Below, piece after piece: positions 57,317-64,000 of a stretch of 64,000 bases of DNA; within the stretch, counting starts at the first letter, position 1, and each line of letters begins with the position of its first letter. A model generated the notes under the pieces. It had not been told where the DNA came from, did no database searches, and saw only the letters and a program-made list of their open reading frames with translations. The translations under genes and the position numbers were made by a program. The stretch comes from Vagococcus coleopterorum (GTDB taxonomy: Bacteria; Bacillota; Bacilli; Lactobacillales; Vagococcaceae). The DNA lies in assembly GCF_011303955.1 (NCBI RefSeq), contig NZ_CP049886.1, positions 930,001 through 994,000 on the forward strand, written 5' to 3'.

Positions 57317-57628
57317 ATGGCGTGGTTAGCATTGATTGGTGCCGGTTTAATGGAAGTTATCGGTGTTTGGAATTTAAAACGTGTCGCTGAAGGAAACTTC
57401 AAAGCAATCTTATTTGCCTTCTTCACAATGGGAAGTAGCTTACTATTGCTTTCTGTTGCGCTACAAGAGATACCTATGGGAACAGGTTATGCCATCTGGA
57501 CCGGTATTGGAACAGTTGGGACAGCAATCGTTGGTATTGTATTGTACAAAGATTCAACAGATCGCAAACGTTTAGCATGTATTGCTTTAATCTTATTATC
57601 AACAGTAGCGTTAAAATTAGTTGCATAA
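57317..57628 (+). CDS. SMR-family transporter subunit (YkkD-like)
   Basis: A 103-residue four-span SMR protein. Essential Glu13 is in LMEVIGVWNLK; IPMGTGYAIWTGIGTVGTAIVG (about 53-74) is the family signature, and the pattern resembles B. subtilis YkkD. The ribosome site AGAGGTGA is inside the end of the preceding gene, with 1 nt between them, so the two subunits are co-translated. No guanidine riboswitch is seen upstream; control is by TetR. Confidence 0.9.
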   Translation: MAWLALIGAGLMEVIGVWNLKRVAEGNFKAILFAFFTMGSSLLLLSVALQEIPMGTGYAIWTGIGTVGTAIVGIVLYKDSTDRKRLACIALILLSTVALKLVA

Positions 57629-57656
57629 AAAAAGACTCCCAACTGGGAGTCTTTTT
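57629..57656. terminator. Bidirectional terminator between SMR genes and the SDR gene
   Basis: AAAGACTCCC (57631-57640) pairs with GGGAGTCTTT (57645-57654) with an AACT loop. Confidence 0.92.
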
Positions 57657-58284
57657 ATTTACTTACAAGTGAAACATGTTCTTTATTGTGTTCTTTCCCT
57701 TCGATTAGGTCGATCATGCCTTTAGCATAGTCTAAGTAGCTAATGTAACTATTACCAGCCTCATTAAGAGTTAAAATATCATTACTTAATTGGTACTCAT
57801 CGGTTAGGACGCCTTCAAAGTCGAAATCAGCAGCAGGACTAACATAGGTCCAGTTGGTTGCTTTACTCTTTTCAAGCTCAAATAGGGACTGATACATACT
57901 TGAAGCAACAGGGTAAAAGTCTTTAGGAAAATCATTAGTTTCAAATAAGCGCTCAACTTTTTCAGAATCAGTCCAAAGGCTACCAGCGCCACCGACAACA
58001 TATAATCGAGTATCTGAATATTTAAGGATTTTAGTCAAATGACGAAGTGCGGTTTGATGAAGTTGAGGCATGTTTTCAGGAGCATTATAAGCTGAAACAA
58101 TCACATCGAACTGTTCAACTTCTTTAGGGGTTAAAGCATATAATTCTTTTTCTATATAGGGAACTTCATGACGTAGTTTAGCTTGATCGCGAATAAGAGC
58201 AGTTACTTCATGACCACGACGATAAGCTTCTAAAAGTAATAAATTACCTTGTTTTCCAGTAGCACCAACAATACCAATTTTCAT
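57655..58284 (-). CDS. NAD(P)-binding atypical SDR oxidoreductase
   Basis: A 209-residue Rossmann-fold protein with GIVGATGKQG (4-13; GxxGxxG) and an EVTALIRDQAKL second strand, typical of NAD(P)H-binding flavin-reductase/NmrA-like short-chain proteins (YwnB-type). Lacks the classical YxxxK active site, so it may be a reductase of unusual type or a sensor. AAAGGGATG precedes the ATG. It has its own promoter on the minus strand. Confidence 0.83.
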   Translation of the reverse strand: MKIGIVGATGKQGNLLLLEAYRRGHEVTALIRDQAKLRHEVPYIEKELYALTPKEVEQFDVIVSAYNAPENMPQLHQTALRHLTKILKYSDTRLYVVGGAGSLWTDSEKVERLFETNDFPKDFYPVASSMYQSLFELEKSKATNWTYVSPAADFDFEGVLTDEYQLSNDILTLNEAGNSYISYLDYAKGMIDLIEGKEHNKEHVSLVSK

Positions 58285-58320
58285 CAGACTTCATCCCTTT
58301 CTAAATATCTTTACATCTTA

Positions 58321-58349
58321 ATGCTAAGCCTTATTTTGCAAAAGGTCAA
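58321..58349 (-). promoter_or_regulatory. Promoter of the SDR gene
   Basis: On the minus strand: TTGACC (plus 58344-58349), a 17-bp spacer and TAGCAT (58321-58326). Confidence 0.6.
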
Positions 58350-58383
58350 ACTTTAGTACGCAGTCACAGCAATATTTTAAAAG

Positions 58384-58421
58384 ATAAAAAAAGAAGCTCG
58401 TTATTTAATAACGGGCTTCTT
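58384..58421 (-). terminator. Terminator of the TetR-DUF2871 operon
   Basis: AAGAAGCTCGTTAT (58391-58404) and ATAACGGGCTTCTT (58408-58421) pair with a single G-T. On the minus strand it is followed by a run of T. Confidence 0.88.
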
Positions 58422-58434
58422 TGAGTTAATGCAA

Positions 58435-58863
58435 TTACTTGCTAGCTAATTTAACAGCTTTTGAAATTGTGTGGAATAAGAAAGCTAAACCAGCTGTCAT
58501 AATGATGTGACCTAAACCAGCCATTCCTGAAATAGCTGCTTCTGGCATTACAGCGCCACCATCTTTACCTAAAACTGTTAAAACACCGTGAACAATCATC
58601 ATTGTGATTGAAAGTAATAAACCGATGTTATAAGTTAAATAGAATGTGTTGAATTGTTTAAATTGCGACAAGTTAAAATTCTTTTCAAGTAAAAGGACAA
58701 TTAAAAACATCATCATTCCTAAAACTAAAGTGTGTGTATGTGTAATGCTTAATTGTGTTGAACCTTCAAAGTTATTAAATTTAGTAAATTCGCGGTAAAA
58801 CACTCCTAAGATTAATCCTAAAATAAGGTAAAAACTACTTGTTTTAAAAAGTTTGTTCATCAT
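58435..58863 (-). CDS. DUF2871-family membrane protein
   Basis: A 142-residue protein with four hydrophobic segments. The sequence FYLILGLILGVFYREFTKFNNF, then SITHTHTLVLGMM, with clustered His (about 41-43), and the GLGHIIMTAGLAFLF end match my recollection of the DUF2871 family. The conserved histidines and charged residues in membrane segments hint at cofactor or metal binding, but no function is known. AGGAGA overlaps the stop of the TetR gene upstream; the two are one operon. Confidence 0.82.
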   Translation of the reverse strand: MMNKLFKTSSFYLILGLILGVFYREFTKFNNFEGSTQLSITHTHTLVLGMMMFLIVLLLEKNFNLSQFKQFNTFYLTYNIGLLLSITMMIVHGVLTVLGKDGGAVMPEAAISGMAGLGHIIMTAGLAFLFHTISKAVKLASK

Positions 58864-58876
58864 GTGTGTAAATCTC

Positions 58877-59491
58877 CTATTCGTTTTTTAGTACGCCATG
58901 TTTTAACCATTTAATGCGTCTATGATACTGAGTAATAAGTTCGTCTTCATCCCATTTATTAACAAAATAATCAATCATACATTGGTGAATTAAAGGTGTT
59001 AAGACTTTAAGAAAATCGATCATCTCAGCTTTTGATTGAATCAGTAAATTATCAGGATTAATTAATCTAGCAAATTGTTTCATCGAAGCAGATGATTCAG
59101 ACTGGTCTTCACCAGAAAGCTTATGTTCTAATTCATAGTTGGTATTTAAAGTTAACGTTTCAAAATACTTCTGATGATCAGAAGTAGAGTAGCTTAAAAC
59201 CAATGCAGATAGATAATATTCAATTCCTAAGAATAAATCACCATCAGCACGTTTAATACCATCAATGACCAAACTGTGAGCATCTTCAGTTATTTGTCGA
59301 TAAACGAAGTAGTATAGATCTTCAATATCAGTAAAATATTTGTAGAAAGCACCTCGAGAAATATTGCTGTCAGCCACAATATTTGATACTAGTGCATCAT
59401 GAATATTATGTTGTGAAAATTCTTTGAAAGCAGCATTTAAAATGAGATTTTTTTTCTCTGGTTTTAGATTAAAAAATGTTTCAGTGGGCAT
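58877..59491 (-). CDS. TetR-family regulator upstream of DUF2871 gene
   Basis: A 204-residue TetR repressor. The helix-turn-helix is around residues 22-55 (NIVADSNISRGAFYKYFTDIEDLYYFVY). ATG 59491 lies 8 nt after AGGAGG; the GTG at 59500 overlaps that site. Its promoter contains a perfect palindrome between -35 and -10, so autorepression is very likely. It probably controls the co-transcribed DUF2871 gene; the inducer is unknown. Confidence 0.9.
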   Translation of the reverse strand: MPTETFFNLKPEKKNLILNAAFKEFSQHNIHDALVSNIVADSNISRGAFYKYFTDIEDLYYFVYRQITEDAHSLVIDGIKRADGDLFLGIEYYLSALVLSYSTSDHQKYFETLTLNTNYELEHKLSGEDQSESSASMKQFARLINPDNLLIQSKAEMIDFLKVLTPLIHQCMIDYFVNKWDEDELITQYHRRIKWLKHGVLKNE

Positions 59492-59520
59492 GTCGTTCAC
59501 CTCCTCAGTATCTATCTATT

Positions 59521-59549
59521 ATAATAAGTGACACGATGTCACTGGTCAA
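59521..59549 (-). promoter_or_regulatory. Promoter with palindromic TetR operator as its spacer
   Basis: On the minus strand: TTGACC (plus 59544-59549), a spacer of exactly 17 bp, and TATTAT (59521-59526). The whole spacer is the palindrome AGTGACA-TCG-TGTCACT (plus 59527-59543). A bound dimer would cover the promoter core. Confidence 0.85.
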
Positions 59550-59595
59550 TCTTTTTGTCTCAAGACAGTTAAAAATGTAGCTTTTAGATAATCTA

Positions 59596-59604
59596 TGATA
59601 AAAT
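59596..59604 (+). promoter_or_regulatory. Extended -10 promoter of the GDILG-repeat gene
   Basis: TGATAAAAT (59596-59604); no clear -35. Confidence 0.45.
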
Positions 59605-59642
59605 GTTCATAAGAGTAGTTAAATAAAACGACGAGGTGACTT

Positions 59643-60233
59643 ATGGGACTTTTAACAGACTTATTGGGTGCAACAGGATTAGATCAAAATAAACAAGATA
59701 TCTATTTGAATGAAGCAGGGCCAGCACCAGCAGGCAGTGCTCAAGAATCAATTCAAAATCAACTAGAAACATTAGATAAAGCTGCTCGTGGTATTCCGCT
59801 AGAAGCGGGACAAAAAGCTGCGATTGATATTACAGACTTAATAAAAGAGGCGGCTAAGAAAGGTCAAACGAAGGTTGAATATGAAGCTCCGGATTTAGGC
59901 GATATTCTTGGCTCTATCTTTGGACAAGGGCAATCCCCTAAAGTAGAACAACACCGTCAGTCAGGTGGCCTAGGTGATATTTTAGGTGATATTCTAGGAG
60001 GGAAACCTAGCACTCAACAAGCGCCTAAAACGCCCGACTTAGGTGATATTCTAGGTGGCATGTTTGGTGGTAATCAAACTAAAGTACAAGAACAAAAATC
60101 TGGTATGAATGATGTTTTTGGTGATATTTTAGGTCAGCTTGGGAAAGAATTAACTCAAAAAGGAGCAAAAACCCAAGTTAACGGTAATAAAATGAATATT
60201 GATATTACAGATATTTTAGGAATGTTTAAATAA
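59643..60233 (+). CDS. Uncharacterised GDILG-repeat protein
   Basis: A 196-residue protein with a repeated short motif: MGLLTDLLGATG (1-12), DLGDILGSIFG (84-94), GLGDILGDILG (109-119), DLGDILGGMFG (132-142), NDVFGDILGQL (156-166) and IDITDILGMF (186-195). The links are Gln/Gly/Pro-rich and polar, apart from a more ordered region at about 35-80. No signal peptide, membrane span or catalytic motif is visible. The repeats look like amphipathic short helices or aggregation-prone segments, loosely recalling DUF937/YidB-type sequences, but I do not assign it. GAGGTGA precedes the ATG; its stop overlaps the acetyltransferase start. Confidence 0.8.
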   Translation: MGLLTDLLGATGLDQNKQDIYLNEAGPAPAGSAQESIQNQLETLDKAARGIPLEAGQKAAIDITDLIKEAAKKGQTKVEYEAPDLGDILGSIFGQGQSPKVEQHRQSGGLGDILGDILGGKPSTQQAPKTPDLGDILGGMFGGNQTKVQEQKSGMNDVFGDILGQLGKELTQKGAKTQVNGNKMNIDITDILGMFK

Positions 60234-60739
60234 TGTTGATTGAAACACCGCGTTTAATTATTAGAGATTATAAAGCTTCTGATAGTACAGAGGCTTTAGA
60301 ATTCTTAGGTGATAAAGAGACGATGCATTATTTACCAGAAGAATCTTTTACCATAGAGTCGATAAAAGAGTTTATTGCTAAAAATAATCGTAAAGTTGCT
60401 TATTATCCGATTGTGTTAAAGGAAGAAAAAAAAGTCATTGGTCACTTATATTTTGAGCCGTTTTTTGGTGATCATTCGTATGAAATTGGTTGGGTTTTTA
60501 ATCAGGCATATCAAGGCAATGGCTATGCTTTTGAAGCAGCACAAGCTCTGATGGACTGGGGCTTTAAAGAAAAAGGGATTCATCGCGTCATTGCAACGTG
60601 TCAGCCTGAAAATAGTAGTTCCTACAAATTAATGGAAAAGTTAGGGATGCGTAGAGAAGGTTACTTTAAAGAATGTATTCCAGTAGCTGATGGTTGGTGG
60701 GATGAATATTATTATGCTATTCTTAAGTCGGAATGGTAG
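60233..60739 (+). CDS. RimJ/RimL-type GNAT acetyltransferase
   Basis: A 168-residue GNAT protein with the N-terminal IETPRLIIRDYKASD and the acetyl-CoA region EIGWVFNQAYQGNGYAFEAAQALMDWGF (about 84-111), followed by NSSSYKLMEKLGMRREG. Members acetylate protein N-termini, amino sugars or drugs. The ATG overlaps the stop of the GDILG-repeat gene (TAATG), so translation is coupled and the repeat protein may be a substrate or partner; this is inference. Confidence 0.88.
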   Translation: MLIETPRLIIRDYKASDSTEALEFLGDKETMHYLPEESFTIESIKEFIAKNNRKVAYYPIVLKEEKKVIGHLYFEPFFGDHSYEIGWVFNQAYQGNGYAFEAAQALMDWGFKEKGIHRVIATCQPENSSSYKLMEKLGMRREGYFKECIPVADGWWDEYYYAILKSEW

Positions 60740-60779
60740 AAGTAAATCAGTAAGATGCTCGGATTTAGGAGGGTTTTAA

Positions 60780-61211
60780 ATGAAATCACAAAAACATGAT
60801 GTAAATGGGTTTATTAAGTCATTTTTTAATTATGTTACATTTTTGGAAAAAGAAATGGCGGAAGATGATTTTAATTTCAATGAAATGCGTATTATTTTTG
60901 AATTGTGGGAAAATGGAACAGTATCAGCCAAGTCAATCGAATCGGAATTAGCACTTGATAAAGGATATACGAGTCGCTTGTTAACGCGCTTGATTGCGGA
61001 TGATATTATTGAAAAAAAACAATCATCAGAAGATAAGCGTTTTTATGATATTTCATTTACTAAAAAAGGTGAGCGTCTTGCAGCTAGTCTCTATGATAAA
61101 TACGAAAAAATTATTACTAACGACTATAACCGTATGGATAAAGTAGAACAACAACGATTTTTAGAAACCCTAAAAGTATTTAAAAAAATTGATGAAGCAA
61201 GAGAGTCCTAG
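60780..61211 (+). CDS. MarR-family transcriptional regulator
   Basis: A 143-residue winged-helix regulator. The DNA-binding part is VSAKSIESELALDKGYTSRLLTRLIADDIIEKKQSSEDKRFYDISFT (about 48-94), with the wing KKQSSEDKRFYDI. GGAGGG precedes the ATG. It lies directly upstream of a glycerophosphodiester phosphodiesterase gene but is separated from it by a terminator. Target and ligand unknown. Confidence 0.9.
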   Translation: MKSQKHDVNGFIKSFFNYVTFLEKEMAEDDFNFNEMRIIFELWENGTVSAKSIESELALDKGYTSRLLTRLIADDIIEKKQSSEDKRFYDISFTKKGERLAASLYDKYEKIITNDYNRMDKVEQQRFLETLKVFKKIDEARES

Positions 61212-61239
61212 GAAGAACCATATCCTAGAGACTTTTTTT
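61204..61239 (+). terminator. Terminator of the marR gene
   Basis: CTAGGA (61208-61213) pairs with TCCTAG (61223-61228), extended outward by AGTC/GACT around a bulged A, then a T run. The marR stop codon lies inside the stem. Confidence 0.8.
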
Positions 61240-61270
61240 ATAAAAATAATTATATTGAGGATGACAATGT

Positions 61271-63055
61271 ATGAGTAAGTTAGTAAAAAATGTGAAAAAT
61301 AGTTACATGCAGGTGTTAAGTCACTGGCCAGATTACTTTAAGAGTTTACTCTTTCTACAGGGAGTTCGCTTTTTAATTGTCTTACCTGCCTTAAGTTTTA
61401 TTTTTTATCTGATGTTAGAAAAAGCACAAGTTGCCGGTTTGACAAACGAAACAATTCTTTTGTTATTCAAAAATCCTTGGGCTTTGATATTAGGGGTTCT
61501 ATGGCTACTGCTAGCTGTTTATTCCGTATTCTATGAACTAGGTTACTACTTTGTTTTAAGTGGCTACCACCGTACTGGAGAGCCTGTCAGCATTCGCAAG
61601 GTGGTCGGCCATCTTCATCATAAAATTCGTTATTTTTTTAGCGGTCATTTATTAATTTTAGCTGGTTATTTCCTACTAGTTTTACCGATTGCTTCCTTGG
61701 GATTGAAACCTGATTTAGTTAGTTCGTTGAAAATTCCTGATTTTATTGTAGATGAGTTGTCGATGACAACAGTTGGCTTTATTTTAATCACTGGTTTGAC
61801 AATTATTTTAGTTTACTTGGCGTTGAAACTTATTTACATGCTTTATTTCTTTTTATTGGATCCTGATGCGACGATTTGGGAAAGTATAAAAAGAAGTTGG
61901 AACTACGCCAAAGGAAAAACAATCAGTAACTTCTTCTTACAATTTTGCATTATGACTATTTACTTAATTATTGTTGGTTTAGTGATGTTCTTAGTTGTTA
62001 GTCCTGTTATGTTGAGCGATTGGCTCCTGCCGGTTGCTTCACCAATTATTGCGGGAATTGTTTTAACAGTTATTCAACTATTGACTTTCTTTTTTGGTGG
62101 ATTAATTCAACCAGTAGTAGTAAACGGGATTATTGCTAGTACAGACGATGAAAATTATTTAAATAAAACAGAACCTGAAAAAGTTCAAGGTAGTAAATGG
62201 CATCGTTTCTTAACGAATAAGTGGGTGAAATTTGGACTAGCCCTTGGTTTATTAGGAATGTTAGCTTTTAATACCTGGACTGTTAGCAATATTATTTATC
62301 AGCCTCAAACAACCATTGTTGCTCATCGCGGATTTACTGAAAAAGGGGTAGAAAATAGTATTGGCTCATTAGTTGGTTCAGCTGAAGCCGATGCTGATAT
62401 GGTTGAAATGGATATTCAAGAAACTAAAGATGGTCAATTTATTGTGATGCATGATGTTAATTTAAAACGTCTAACAGGTACCAATAAGATGGTTTATGAT
62501 ATGACGTTAGAAGAGGTTCAAAAATTGACCTTATCACAAAGCGGTTTTGAAGATCATATTCCCACACTGTCAGAGTATATTGATAAGGCTAAAGAATTAA
62601 AAATTAAGCTTTTAATTGAAGTTAAACCACATGGGCATGAATCAAAGGAAATGCCTCAAAAACTAATTGATTTAATGGTTGAAAAGGATGTCTTAGATGA
62701 TTTTCTAGTTCAGTCTTTAGATTTAAAGGTTTTGAATCAATTAAAAGACATCGAGCCTAAAGTTAAGACGGGTTATGTCATTCCTTTGAATCTAGGGGAA
62801 TTACCTGATACACAGCATGATTTTTATGTTTTAGAAGAATTTTCAATTAGAGAAAATGTTCGAGAACAAGCTGCTGAGATGAATAAGGATTTGTTTGTTT
62901 GGACAGTTAACGAAGATGAGTTGTTGAAAAAATATTTACGTCTGGATATGGATGGTATTATTACGAACCATCCTGATCGAGGTGTTAAGTTTAGAGATAG
63001 TGAAGAAGAAACAAAGACCTTTGCTAATCGTGTGTCTTACTTATTAAGTAAATAA
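61271..63055 (+). CDS. Membrane-anchored glycerophosphodiester phosphodiesterase
   Basis: Hydrolyses glycerophosphodiesters to glycerol 3-phosphate and an alcohol. The 594-residue protein has an N-terminal membrane domain with about seven spans (about 28-290) matching the membrane GDPD type, one more span (about 320-338), then the catalytic TIM barrel. Catalytic residues are visible as His352-Arg353, Glu379, Asp381 and His394. The C-terminal part has FVWTVNEDE and DGIITNHPD, standard GDPD motifs. GAGGATG lies before the ATG. Candidate substrates are phospholipid headgroups or teichoic-acid glycerophosphate. Confidence 0.92.
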   Translation: MSKLVKNVKNSYMQVLSHWPDYFKSLLFLQGVRFLIVLPALSFIFYLMLEKAQVAGLTNETILLLFKNPWALILGVLWLLLAVYSVFYELGYYFVLSGYHRTGEPVSIRKVVGHLHHKIRYFFSGHLLILAGYFLLVLPIASLGLKPDLVSSLKIPDFIVDELSMTTVGFILITGLTIILVYLALKLIYMLYFFLLDPDATIWESIKRSWNYAKGKTISNFFLQFCIMTIYLIIVGLVMFLVVSPVMLSDWLLPVASPIIAGIVLTVIQLLTFFFGGLIQPVVVNGIIASTDDENYLNKTEPEKVQGSKWHRFLTNKWVKFGLALGLLGMLAFNTWTVSNIIYQPQTTIVAHRGFTEKGVENSIGSLVGSAEADADMVEMDIQETKDGQFIVMHDVNLKRLTGTNKMVYDMTLEEVQKLTLSQSGFEDHIPTLSEYIDKAKELKIKLLIEVKPHGHESKEMPQKLIDLMVEKDVLDDFLVQSLDLKVLNQLKDIEPKVKTGYVIPLNLGELPDTQHDFYVLEEFSIRENVREQAAEMNKDLFVWTVNEDELLKKYLRLDMDGIITNHPDRGVKFRDSEEETKTFANRVSYLLSK

Positions 63056-63085
63056 AAAAGAGAGAGCTGCTGCTCTCTCTTTTTG
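63055..63085. terminator. Bidirectional terminator between GDPD gene and fni
   Basis: A 13-bp stem (63055-63067 with 63072-63084) with a TGCT loop; A and T runs on both sides. Confidence 0.92.
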
Positions 63086-63086
63086 T

Positions 63087-64000
63087 TTATCTATTAGCAA
63101 ATTTACGATAGTTCAAATCACGAACATCGCACCAGTCTTTGACAGAACCAGTTAAAACTAAATCGGTTTGTTTTAAATCAGATACTTTACGACAACCGAG
63201 TAGGGTCATGATTGTTTGTAATTGATCTTTCCAGCTATTAACGATTTTAATGGTTTCTTCAACACCTTGTTTTTGGACAAGTTCAAGAATTTGTCCGGAA
63301 AGTCCACAAGCTTTAGCGCCAAGGGCGAGAGCTTTTGCCATGTCCAGTGGATTACGGATGCCACCAGAAGCTAAAATATCGTGGGTCATTGAGAAATTAT
63401 ACGCTTCAATTAAACTGATGGCAGTGGATTGTCCCCAGTTAGCTAATAAATCTAGTTCTTGTTCGGGACGACGGGCATTTTCAATTGTCGCAAAGTTAGT
63501 ACCGCCGCGACCGCTAATATCAATTGTTTTAACACCAATTGAGCTGAGTTGAGAAATAGTATCACGACTCATTCCAAAGCCGACTTCTTTAACAATAACG
63601 GGAACGCCAACACCTTCAACCATGGCTTTAATTGAATCTAACCAAGTGCTGAATTCTCGACTGCCTTCTGGCATAATCATTTCTTGTGGTGCATTGACAT
63701 GAATTTGAATAGCGTCAGCTTTTAATAAAGCGACAGCTTTTTTACCATTTTCAACAGAATGTTCAGCCCCAAGGTTTGCAAAAACTAAACCATCAGGATT
63801 CACTTCACGGACTATTTGATAGCTTGCTGCTGTTTCAGGATGTTTCAAAGCCGCACTGACAGATCCAGTTGCCATCGCAATGCCAGTTGCTTTTGCAACT
63901 TCAGCTAACTGTTGATTGATGATGGCTGTTTTTTCGCTACCACCTGTCATGCCATTTATATAGAATGGATAGTCTAAGTCTAAACCAGCAAACCGGGTTT
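63087..64000 (-). CDS. fni: Isopentenyl-diphosphate delta-isomerase type 2 (5' end outside window)
   Basis: An FMN- and NADPH-dependent isomerase that interconverts IPP and DMAPP in the mevalonate pathway. The open frame continues past the first internal ATG (63950) to the window edge, with FYINGMTGGS matching the family's AMTGGS region, so 304 of about 340 residues are visible. Other landmarks are TGSVSAAL, QIHVNAPQEMIMPEGSREF, VIVKEVGFGMS, GRGGTNF and SGGIRNPLDMAKALALGA. It is the type 2, not type 1, enzyme, which is usual in Gram-positive cocci. Its neighbours in the mevalonate kinase cluster, if present, lie beyond the window. Confidence 0.96.
   Translation of the reverse strand, partial: TRFAGLDLDYPFYINGMTGGSEKTAIINQQLAEVAKATGIAMATGSVSAALKHPETAASYQIVREVNPDGLVFANLGAEHSVENGKKAVALLKADAIQIHVNAPQEMIMPEGSREFSTWLDSIKAMVEGVGVPVIVKEVGFGMSRDTISQLSSIGVKTIDISGRGGTNFATIENARRPEQELDLLANWGQSTAISLIEAYNFSMTHDILASGGIRNPLDMAKALALGAKACGLSGQILELVQKQGVEETIKIVNSWKDQLQTIMTLLGCRKVSDLKQTDLVLTGSVKDWCDVRDLNYRKFANR

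Overview
The window looks like chromosome of a low-GC Gram-positive bacterium of the order Lactobacillales, most likely Enterococcaceae (Enterococcus/Vagococcus-like). Supporting signs are a PolC-type replicase, the Firmicutes primosome pair DnaB/DnaI behind nrdR, HrcA with CIRCE operators, two T-box leaders (alaS, pheST), a Zur-like operator, a lipoprotein-type YidC, a type 2 isopentenyl-diphosphate isomerase (mevalonate route), and gnd followed by a LisRK/EtaRS-like two-component system. The genus is an inference; nothing in the window settles it. I see no insertion sequences, prophage genes, CRISPR arrays, rRNA or tRNA genes. Coding density is high, and most transcription units end in strong intrinsic terminators.

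Layout. 1-11.5 kb: the 3' part of polC, then (after an inserted phosphoesterase gene on the minus strand) the rimP-nusA-ylxR-ylxQ-infB-rbfA translation/transcription operon, then truB-ribF-hemW. 11.5-18 kb: a minus-strand YfcC/DcuC-type carrier, then the heat-shock cluster hrcA-grpE-dnaK and dnaJ, with two CIRCE elements at the hrcA promoter. 18-25.4 kb: a Zur-box-controlled zinc-binding lipoprotein, alr-nrdI, an AEC-family carrier, a CshB-like helicase, an exported alpha/beta hydrolase, an unrecognised 319-residue protein and a 32-residue membrane peptide. 25.4-37.5 kb: T-box-alaS, an acetyltransferase, a Cof-type HAD phosphatase, an unrecognised acidic protein, murC, a TMBIM-family membrane protein, polA-mutM-coaE, and a small membrane protein. 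37.6-41.5 kb: nrdR-dnaB-dnaI and yceD-rpmF. 41.6-49.8 kb: gnd, a two-component system, pit with its DUF47 partner, yidC, an rRNA methyltransferase and an HD protein. 49.8-55.8 kb: an HxlR regulator, T-box-pheST and fhs.

The last 8 kb (55.9-64 kb) is the most accessory part. It holds four small regulated modules: TetR plus a paired SMR exporter whose first subunit carries a roughly 160-residue acidic tail; a TetR-DUF2871 operon on the minus strand, whose promoter spacer is itself a perfect operator-like palindrome; a protein built from repeated GDILG-type motifs, translationally coupled to an acetyltransferase; and MarR next to a membrane-anchored glycerophosphodiester phosphodiesterase. The window ends inside fni.

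The clearest regulatory logic is visible at five places: a terminator inside the rimP-nusA leader, double CIRCE at hrcA, a Zur box at the zinc lipoprotein, tRNA-sensing leaders at alaS and pheST, and the TetR palindrome at 59527-59543. The best candidates for undescribed biology are the GDILG-repeat protein/acetyltransferase pair, the tailed SMR subunit, the TetR-DUF2871 operon, and the two uncharacterised proteins at 24353 and 29888. These are inferences from sequence alone.
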